This document shows, piece after piece, positions 1-5,083 of a stretch of 5,881 nucleotides of DNA. The notes under the pieces are model-generated. The model was not told the DNA's origin, searched no databases, and saw nothing but the letters and a program-made list of their open reading frames with translations. The first letter of the stretch is position 1. Each line of letters opens with the position of its first letter. The translations under genes and the position numbers were made by a program. Origin of the DNA: Phycisphaerae bacterium (GTDB lineage: Bacteria > Planctomycetota > Phycisphaerae > Phycisphaerales > SM1A02); contig NZFT01000127.1 in NCBI GenBank assembly GCA_002690755.1, positions 17,728 through 23,608 on the forward strand. The letters run 5' to 3'.

Positions 1-518
1 GAATCGCCGCGGCGTCGTACCAGTCGATCCGCGTTTCCCACCGCGATCGCAAGTCGCTGGGCGAGGGCGGGTCGACCACCCATCGCCGGCTCGAACCCGT
101 CGAGTTCCAACTTGCCACCGGTCTCGGCCTGCCTTCGGCAACGGTCGATGACCGCATCGAGGAGATCGAGACTCCTTGAACCTCCGAAGAACGTCAGCGA
201 CGCCTCCCAGTCCTCGAGGGTGAAGTCGTCAGGGCGTTCGAAGGTGAGCATCCAGTCGCCCCGCCAGCTGGGGTCGTCCTCTTCCGGAGTCGCGATCAGG
301 ACTCGAACGTAGGCCGCGGCCTCGATCCGGTCGCTCGGGACCATCGCGGTCCGGAGGCATTCCGGTGGACGTCCGGGCTCCCCGGGAAGCCAGTCCGTGC
401 CCGGATCCACGTCTCGGTACCAGAAGCGATCCTGCCCCGAAGGCAGGAATCCCGTCGCGGGATCGAGGATCGACGCCGCGGAGAGCCAGAGACGAGTACC
501 GCTCGGAAGCTGGGGCAT
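1..518 (-). CDS. Hypothetical protein, C-terminus beyond the left edge
   Basis: I do not recognise this protein. The frame is open from ATG at 518 to the left edge (172 full codons), so the C-terminus is missing. Codon choice is G/C-rich at third positions, and the product looks like a real soluble protein with many tryptophans (W11, W33, W43, W85, W89, W104). The first ~60 residues look beta-rich (MPQLPSGTRLWLSAASILDP). A motif near residues 84-112 reads SWRGDWMLTFERPDDF and then LEDWEASLTFFGG. A helical stretch follows at about 117-135. There is no signal peptide or membrane segment. ATG 518 has no Shine-Dalgarno sequence, and coding-like sequence (EFVLS) continues upstream of it in the same frame, so 518 is probably not the true start; see the entry for 519-612. 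It lies downstream of gdhA on the same strand, 222 bp away if it starts at 612. The frame is fairly certain; the function is unknown. Confidence 0.7.
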   Translation of the reverse strand, partial: MPQLPSGTRLWLSAASILDPATGFLPSGQDRFWYRDVDPGTDWLPGEPGRPPECLRTAMVPSDRIEAAAYVRVLIATPEEDDPSWRGDWMLTFERPDDFTLEDWEASLTFFGGSRSLDLLDAVIDRCRRQAETGGKLELDGFEPAMGGRPALAQRLAIAVGNADRLVRRRGD

Positions 519-612
519 GGAAAGGACGAACTCCGACCTCGATGCAGGATCCGGATCCGACGGTCTCCAACCGAAGGACCCCGGGGATCCGGAGTTCCAC
601 GACCGCGAACAT
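519..612 (-). other. Probable true N-terminal segment of the left-edge gene, displaced by one base
   Basis: On the minus strand, ATG at 612 has a good Shine-Dalgarno GGAGG six bases upstream and opens a frame reading MFAVVELRIPGVLRLETVGS, a plausible protein start with G/C-rich third positions. This frame is one base out of register with the clearly coding frame of 1-518. Around positions 534-540 the first frame stops looking like protein (it goes on into Arg/Pro/Ser-rich sequence). The other frame begins to look coding there, with SEFVLS just ahead of Met 518. Dropping one base near 537 would join them as ...SCIE-SEFVLSMPQ, giving at least 203 codons. It may be a sequencing error, a true disabling mutation, or two unrelated ORFs. 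The join is inferred, not shown. Confidence 0.45.
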
Positions 613-618
613 CGCCGG

Positions 619-623
619 CCTCC
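619..623 (-). promoter_or_regulatory. Shine-Dalgarno site for the left-edge gene
   Basis: Minus-strand GGAGG sits six bases before ATG 612. It is one of the stronger ribosome-binding sites in the window and is the main reason to place the start at 612 rather than at ATG 638 or ATG 518, neither of which has such a site. Confidence 0.5.
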
Positions 624-685
624 GCCGACGTCGTCCATTGAGGCGTGGACGAACCGGACGGTCGTGGATCGACGGGGTCGGCGCG

Positions 686-713
686 ATCATCGGATCGCCC
701 CACACCGTCGCAA
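686..713 (-). promoter_or_regulatory. Weak candidate sigma70-type promoter for the left-edge gene
   Basis: Minus-strand TTGCGA (708-713) and GATGAT (686-691) are separated by 16 bases; each matches four of six consensus positions. Transcription would begin near 679, leaving a leader of about 67 bases before ATG 612. The surrounding gap (613-834) shows no gene and no clear hairpin terminator after gdhA. Short matches like this arise by chance, so support is weak. Confidence 0.22.
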
Positions 714-834
714 GGTGACAAGACGACCCTCCATCGATTCTTTTCACACCCGCCCGCGATTCCGACGAAGACGCCGCCTCGCCACCGCCGCAGCGGGTCG
801 ATAACGCGGTCGGGCCTCGAAAATGGTTCGTTCG

Positions 835-2208
835 TCAGATCACGCCCTGATCGTGCATCGCCCGCGCGACCTTGAGGAAGCCGGCGATGTTGGATCCGTC
901 GAGATAGTCGCCGGTGCGGCCGTAGGCTTCGGCGGCCTCGAGACTGTGCTTGTGAATGTCCTTCATGATGCCGCCGAGACGTCGATCGACCTCCTCGCGG
1001 CTCCAGAACGTCCGACTCGATGCCTGCGCCATCTCTAGCGCGCTGACCGCGACCCCGCCGGCGTTCGCCGCCTTGCCCGGTCCGTAGAGGACCCCCTTCT
1101 CGCGCAAGATCTCCTGACCTTCCGGAACGGTCGGCATGTTCGCGCCTTCGCTCACCAGTCGACAACCGTTGGCCACGAGATTCGCGGCATCGATACCGTT
1201 GATCTCGTTCTGGGTCGCACACGGGAACGCGGCATCCGCCGGGACGTTCCACAGGGGATTGTGGTCCGCATCACGATCCCGGGGTGTGAACTCGGCGTTC
1301 GCGTACTTCTCGACGTATTCGATGATCCGGCCGCGACGGTTGTTCTTGAGATCCTGGACGAACGCGAGCTTCTCGAGGTCGATGCCGTCCGGATCGTGGA
1401 TGAAGCCGCCGGAATCCGAGAGCGTGACCGGCTTCGCGCCGAGGTGATTGAGCTTCTCCACCGCGAACTGCGCGACGTTGCCCGACCCGGACACCAGACA
1501 TCGCTTTCCCGTGAGATCGGTCCCGTTGGCACCGAGCATCTCCGCCGCGAAGTAGACCGCGCCGTAGCCGGTCGCTTCCGGGCGGATGAGGCTGCCGCCC
1601 CAGTCCGTGCTCCGGCCGGTCAACACGCCGGTGAAGGTGTTGGTGAGCTTCTTGTACTGGCCGAACATGAATCCGATCTCGCGGCCGCCCACGCCGATGT
1701 CGCCGGCGGGCACGTCGGTGTCCGGACCGATGTGGCGGAAGAGTTCACTCATGAACGCCTGGCAGAATCGCATCACTTCGCCGTCGGAGCGACCCTTGGG
1801 ATCGAAGTTCGATCCGCCCTTGCCGCCACCGATCGGCTGCCCGGTGAGGGCGTTCTTGAAGATCTGCTCGAAGCCGAGGAACTTCAGCACGCTGAGATCG
1901 ACCGTGGGATGGAAACGAAGTCCGCCCTTGTACGGACCGATCGCCGAATTGAATTCGACGCGGTAGCCGCGGTTCACCTGCACCTCGCCCGCATCATCGA
2001 CCCACGAGACCCGGAATTCGATGACGCGCTCGGGCTCGACCAGACGTTCGAGGATCCGTCCATCCCGCCAGACCGGATTTCGATCGAGCACCGGCTCGAG
2101 CGACGGCACCACCTCGCCCACCGCCTGGTGGAACGCGGTCTCGTGCGGGGTGACCGCCTCGAGGCGGCTCATGAAGTCGGTGACCCAGGTGGAATCGGTC
2201 TCGAACAT
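835..2208 (-). CDS. gdhA: Glutamate dehydrogenase, hexameric NADP-type
   Basis: Catalyses reversible reductive amination of 2-oxoglutarate with ammonium to L-glutamate in the cytoplasm, linking nitrogen assimilation to the TCA cycle. The protein has 457 residues, close to the ~447 of E. coli GdhA, and resembles it from end to end. Visible signatures are LLERLVEPERV-like sequence at 53-63, GPYKGGLRFHP (91-101, substrate lysine K94), KNALTGQPIGGGKGG (118-132, catalytic lysine K130), PAGDIGVGGREIG (167-179, catalytic aspartate D170), SLIRPEATGYG (206-216), the dinucleotide fingerprint GSGNVAQ (241-247), EGANMPT (354-360), GKAANAGGVA (378-387) and a C-terminus ending QGVI as in E. coli. The SDSGG stretch (264-268) after the second nucleotide-fold strand resembles NADP(H)-dependent enzymes, so NADPH use is likely but inferred. 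ATG 2208 is chosen because it matches the family N-terminus and has AAGGA seven bases upstream. It is divergent from pcp, 183 bp away. No key residue is missing. Confidence 0.97.
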   Translation of the reverse strand: MFETDSTWVTDFMSRLEAVTPHETAFHQAVGEVVPSLEPVLDRNPVWRDGRILERLVEPERVIEFRVSWVDDAGEVQVNRGYRVEFNSAIGPYKGGLRFHPTVDLSVLKFLGFEQIFKNALTGQPIGGGKGGSNFDPKGRSDGEVMRFCQAFMSELFRHIGPDTDVPAGDIGVGGREIGFMFGQYKKLTNTFTGVLTGRSTDWGGSLIRPEATGYGAVYFAAEMLGANGTDLTGKRCLVSGSGNVAQFAVEKLNHLGAKPVTLSDSGGFIHDPDGIDLEKLAFVQDLKNNRRGRIIEYVEKYANAEFTPRDRDADHNPLWNVPADAAFPCATQNEINGIDAANLVANGCRLVSEGANMPTVPEGQEILREKGVLYGPGKAANAGGVAVSALEMAQASSRTFWSREEVDRRLGGIMKDIHKHSLEAAEAYGRTGDYLDGSNIAGFLKVARAMHDQGVI

Positions 2209-2215
2209 CGGAAGA

Positions 2216-2220
2216 TCCTT
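2216..2220 (-). promoter_or_regulatory. Shine-Dalgarno site of gdhA
   Basis: Minus-strand AAGGA lies seven bases before ATG 2208. It supports that start over the long upstream in-frame extension, which runs through the intergenic region and into the opposite strand of pcp. Confidence 0.6.
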
Positions 2221-2252
2221 GAATCGTCGAATCGAACGTCGGGGCGGATGCG

Positions 2253-2275
2253 GTGGTCCGCGAGATCCGGACCAC
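2253..2275. promoter_or_regulatory. Perfect inverted repeat in the gdhA-pcp divergent region (operator or leader hairpin)
   Basis: GTGGTCCG (2253-2260) and CGGACCAC (2268-2275) are exact reverse complements separated by the seven bases CGAGATC. The repeat lies 45 to 67 bases upstream of the gdhA start and about 117 bases before the pcp start. If gdhA is transcribed from the TATGAT-like element at 2296-2301, the repeat would fall at roughly +14 to +36. A repressor bound there could block the polymerase, or the RNA could fold into a GC-rich hairpin in the leader. The symmetry is seen directly; the role is inferred and no regulator is identified. Confidence 0.5.
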
Positions 2276-2295
2276 GAGGTCGGGATCATCGTGAG

Positions 2296-2301
2296 ATCAT
2301 A
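2296..2301 (-). promoter_or_regulatory. Candidate -10 element for gdhA
   Basis: The minus strand reads TATGAT, five of six matches to the TATAAT consensus, inside one of the few AT-richer patches of the window (about 2288-2307). I see no convincing -35 element at 16-18 bases upstream. The start point would be near 2289, giving a leader of about 80 bases that contains the inverted repeat. Confidence 0.35.
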
Positions 2302-2391
2302 GAAATCCCCGACGCCTCCCGCCATCCCGAAACGCCCGGAAGCCAGGGTGCGGCGCGACGTCGTCGACGAGGTCGTAGGCTCTCCCCCATC

Positions 2392-3000
2392 ATGAAGATC
2401 CTCCTCACCGGTTTCGAACCCTTCGGCGGCTCCGATCTGAACCCCTCGGCGATGGTGGTCGAGGCCCTCGCGGCCGATCCGCCTCCGAACGTCGATCTGG
2501 TCACCGCGGTGCTCGCGGTGGTGGGCGAAGAAGCCGGGGATCGCGTCGTCGAACTCGTCGACACCGAACGCCCGGACGCGGTGGTGATGCTCGGGGAGGC
2601 GACGGGAAGACCCGGGGTGACCATCGAACAGGTCGCGATCAACCTCCGCGACTACGGCATGGATGACAACGCGGGTAACCACGTCTCGAACCAGCCGGTG
2701 GTCGAGGCGGCGCCGGACGCCTACTTCACGACCCTGCCGGTCGACGAACTGGTCGCGGGAATCCGAACGGTGGGAATCCCCGCATCGAGGTCGCTTTCCG
2801 CGGGTGCGTTCCTCTGCAACGAGATCTCATATCGCGTGCTGCATGCGAACGCGGTCGCGAACCGGCGGACCCCCGCCGGCTTCGTTCATCTGCCGCGGGT
2901 GCCGGAGCAGTGCGTCGATGCCGACAGCCCGCACGCGAGCATGGCCCTCGACCGACAGGTGGCCGCGGTCCGCACCATCCTCGAGACGCTTTCCGGCTGA
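2392..3000 (+). CDS. pcp: Pyroglutamyl-peptidase I (C15 family cysteine peptidase)
   Basis: Hydrolyses an N-terminal pyroglutamate (5-oxoproline) residue from peptides in the cytoplasm. The 202-residue protein is near the usual ~200-215 of bacterial Pcp. It begins with the diagnostic MKILLTGFEPFGG and NPS (17-19). The catalytic triad of the family is present: Glu79 in VTIEQVAIN (76-84), Cys142 in GAFLCNE (138-144) and His166 in GFVHLP (163-168). AYFTTLP (110-116) is also a family motif. Differences from common members are Gln80, where Lys/Arg usually follows the catalytic Glu, and GEATGR (68-73), where GLAGGR is common. ATG 2392 is fixed by the conserved N-terminus; no Shine-Dalgarno is visible before it. 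It is divergent from gdhA and lies 63 bp before the phosphoesterase gene, possibly its first operon partner. Confidence in family is high; that the enzyme is active is an inference from the intact triad. Confidence 0.95.
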   Translation: MKILLTGFEPFGGSDLNPSAMVVEALAADPPPNVDLVTAVLAVVGEEAGDRVVELVDTERPDAVVMLGEATGRPGVTIEQVAINLRDYGMDDNAGNHVSNQPVVEAAPDAYFTTLPVDELVAGIRTVGIPASRSLSAGAFLCNEISYRVLHANAVANRRTPAGFVHLPRVPEQCVDADSPHASMALDRQVAAVRTILETLSG

Positions 3001-3014
3001 AGGCGTCCGGATTT

Positions 3015-3053
3015 CACGCGAGACCCCTTGCCAAGGTCCGGTGTCTCCGCGTG
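3015..3053 (+). repeat. Imperfect hairpin between pcp and the phosphoesterase gene
   Basis: CACGCG (3015-3020) pairs with CGCGTG (3048-3053), and AGAC (3021-3024) pairs with GTCT (3043-3046), leaving C3047 bulged. Inside the loop, CCTT (3026-3029) and AAGG (3033-3036) can pair around GCC. The outer stem is therefore 10 bp with one bulge. It starts 15 bases after the pcp stop and ends 10 bases before the next ATG. No run of T follows, so it is not a standard intrinsic terminator. It could be a 3'-end stabilising structure, a Rho-independent terminator without a U-tract, or a leader structure affecting the next gene. Confidence 0.4.
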
Positions 3054-3063
3054 CAATACCCTG

Positions 3064-5043
3064 ATGCCGATCAGATACATCATCGTGCTCGCCCTTTTCG
3101 TGATCACGGCGGACGCCGTGTCTGGCGATCCCCCGATCGTCCGCCCGCCGCATCCCGCGGCACCCGACGCGGATCGGTTCATCACGGATCGCGAAGGACG
3201 CACCCTCGATCTCCCCGCCGAGGACGAGACGTTCACCTTCGTGGTGTTCGGTGATCGCACCGGCGGTCCGGCGGACGGGGTGAAGATCCTCGCCGAAGCG
3301 GTCGCCGACACGAATCTCTACGAACCCGACCTGGTGATGACCGTCGGCGACCTGATCCAGGGCTACGGCACCGAAGGTCCGTGGATGGATGAGATGCGGG
3401 AGTTCCGCGGCATCATGGACGGACTCCTCTGTCCGTGGTTCCCGGTCGCGGGCAACCACGACGTCTACTGGCGCGGACCCGATCGACCCGAGAACGAGCA
3501 CGAAGCGAACTACGAGATGCACTTCGGTCCGCTCTGGTACGCCTTCGACCACAAGGACCGACGCTTCATCGTGCTCTACACCGACGAAGCCGATCCGAAG
3601 ACCGGCGAGCGGAACTTCAGCAAGCCGGCGTCCCAGCGCATGAGCCCCAAGCAACTCGCCTGGCTGAAGACGACGCTCGCGAGCGCCAAAGACAAGAAGG
3701 ACGTCTTCGTGTTCCTTCACCACCCACGCTGGATCGGCGGCGGTTACGGCGACGACTGGGAACGCATCCATCCGGTGCTGGCCGAGGCCGGCAACGTGCG
3801 GGCGGTGTTCGCGGGCCACATCCACCGGATGCGCTACGACGGACCGAGGGACGGCATCGAGTACGTGACGCTCGCGACGGTCGGCGGCGGGCAGTCGGGA
3901 CTCGTTCCCGAAGCGGGCTACCTCCATCAGTTCCACCACGTGACGGTACGGCCGGACGGGATCGCCCTCGCCGCCATTCCGGTCGGCGAGACGCTGGACG
4001 TCCGGGACATCACCGCGACCGTCTCCAACGAGACCGCCCGGCTGGCCCGAGCGACGCCCGGCCTGGACGGCGAGCTGTCGATCGACGAGACGGGGATCGG
4101 CGACGGGACGATCGAAGTCTCGATGTCCAATCCCACCGGTCGGTCGGTGGAATTCACCCTGGTTCCCGAATCCCCCGACCGCCGCTGGCGGTTCGTCCCG
4201 GATCACGCGCATGCGACGATCGATGCCGGCGCCACGCGACGGTTCGTCTTCGAGGCGAGCGGCCGGGTCGACGCCATCGACGACGTCTGGGCGCCACCCG
4301 CCATCACCATCGACGCGGACTACCTCGGCACCAACCGGCGGTACGCCATCCCGACCCGGACGCTGGAGCTTCCGGTCCGGGTCGATCTCCCCACGCCGCC
4401 GAAGCCTGAACGCGAACAGGCCCTCGACTTCGACGGCCGCGACGATGCGCTTCGCGTCGAACCCGACGCATACGACCTTCCCGACGGCCCTCTGACCCTC
4501 GAAGCCTGGTTCGAACCGGACACCCTCGGCAAGCGGGTCGGCCTGACCACCCGGACCGAAGGCAGCGAGTTCGGCCTGTTCCTCATGGACGGAGTCCCCT
4601 CGTTCTGGATCCACCTCGACGGGATCTACGTCTCCGCGGAGGCGAAGGAGACGACCATCTCGACCGGCGAATGGCATCATCTCGCCGGGGTCTTCGACGG
4701 TGAGGAGATCCGCCTCTACCTCGACGGACGACAGATCGCCCGAAGCACCGGTTCTGGAAAGCGGACCCGGAACCGGCTCCCGCTGCTGATCGGTGCCGAC
4801 GTCGACGCGAAAGGCGAACCGACGTCGAACTTCGACGGCCGGATCGACGAGTTCCGACTCTCCTCGGTGGCTCGATACTCGGGCGACACGGCCGCCCCCG
4901 ATCGTCGACACGTCGTCGACGACGACACCGTGCTGCTGCTCCACCTCGACGTCCGGCAGGGACCCTGGCTTCACGACGACTCCACGAACGCGGCGCACGC
5001 CACGGCGGAGGGATCGCCCCGGGTGGTGCCGGTCGAAGATTGA
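3064..5043 (+). CDS. Secreted calcineurin-like metallophosphoesterase with LamG-like C-terminal domain
   Basis: Predicted extracytoplasmic two-metal phosphoesterase of 659 residues; the substrate is unknown. ATG 3064 is chosen because it starts a compact signal peptide: MPIR, a hydrophobic core at 5-15, and a likely cleavage near TADA/VSG (15-21). An in-frame TTG at 3028 would put 12 polar residues in front and spoil it. The phosphoesterase domain spans about 56-305: GDRTGG (63-68, D64), GDLIQG (95-100, D96), GNHD (130-133), FLHHP (217-221) and GHIHRMRY (251-258). The first motif is D-x-T where D-x-H is typical. Residues ~311-445 are beta-rich, perhaps Ig-like (NPTGRSVEFTLVP). Residues ~452-630 form a LamG/concanavalin-like fold: ALDFDGRDDALRV, LTLEAWF, EWHHLAGVFDGEEIRLYLDG, and FDGRIDEFRLSSVARY. 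No membrane anchor or sorting tail is seen. There is no Shine-Dalgarno. It probably binds a surface polymer or glycan while hydrolysing a phosphoester; that is inference. Confidence 0.9.
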   Translation: MPIRYIIVLALFVITADAVSGDPPIVRPPHPAAPDADRFITDREGRTLDLPAEDETFTFVVFGDRTGGPADGVKILAEAVADTNLYEPDLVMTVGDLIQGYGTEGPWMDEMREFRGIMDGLLCPWFPVAGNHDVYWRGPDRPENEHEANYEMHFGPLWYAFDHKDRRFIVLYTDEADPKTGERNFSKPASQRMSPKQLAWLKTTLASAKDKKDVFVFLHHPRWIGGGYGDDWERIHPVLAEAGNVRAVFAGHIHRMRYDGPRDGIEYVTLATVGGGQSGLVPEAGYLHQFHHVTVRPDGIALAAIPVGETLDVRDITATVSNETARLARATPGLDGELSIDETGIGDGTIEVSMSNPTGRSVEFTLVPESPDRRWRFVPDHAHATIDAGATRRFVFEASGRVDAIDDVWAPPAITIDADYLGTNRRYAIPTRTLELPVRVDLPTPPKPEREQALDFDGRDDALRVEPDAYDLPDGPLTLEAWFEPDTLGKRVGLTTRTEGSEFGLFLMDGVPSFWIHLDGIYVSAEAKETTISTGEWHHLAGVFDGEEIRLYLDGRQIARSTGSGKRTRNRLPLLIGADVDAKGEPTSNFDGRIDEFRLSSVARYSGDTAAPDRRHVVDDDTVLLLHLDVRQGPWLHDDSTNAAHATAEGSPRVVPVED

Positions 5044-5062
5044 GCCGGCTTCCCATCGAACG

Positions 5063-5080
5063 CGGATCTGGGAGAATCCG
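5063..5080 (+). promoter_or_regulatory. Shine-Dalgarno site in a small hairpin loop before the oxidoreductase gene
   Basis: GGGAGA (5070-5075) lies eight bases before GTG 5084 and decides that start. It is flanked by CGGAT (5063-5067) and ATCCG (5076-5080), which can pair as a 5-bp stem with the ribosome-binding bases in the 8-base loop. The site itself is reasonable; the stem is short and may be chance. Confidence 0.5.
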
Positions 5081-5083
5081 GGC

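Noticed and set aside
613..638. ATG at 638 as start of the left-edge gene, in frame with the coding stretch 1-518
   Set aside because: There is no Shine-Dalgarno, and the residues between 638 and about 537 in this frame are Arg/Ser/Pro-rich like a shadow frame.
613..834. Possible terminator or small RNA after gdhA
   Set aside because: I found no GC-rich stem followed by T's on the minus strand and no conserved RNA pattern. Only a weak promoter candidate is reported from this gap.
2361..2370. Ten-base palindrome TCGTCGACGA in the divergent region
   Set aside because: Repeated CG/TCG words make such palindromes common in this GC-rich sequence, and similar runs occur inside the coding regions.
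1261..2391. A 377-codon open stretch on the plus strand in frame with pcp, opposite gdhA
   Set aside because: It lies antisense to the unmistakable gdhA and has no protein-like motifs. The Pcp family N-terminus starts exactly at MKILLTGFEPFGG (2392).
2209..2682. In-frame N-terminal extension of gdhA by 158 residues
   Set aside because: It would run through the intergenic region and opposite pcp. The E. coli-like N-terminus begins at 2208, where a Shine-Dalgarno is present.
3028..3063. TTG start 12 codons upstream for the phosphoesterase
   Set aside because: It would add a polar segment ahead of an otherwise typical signal peptide, and it falls within the intergenic hairpin.
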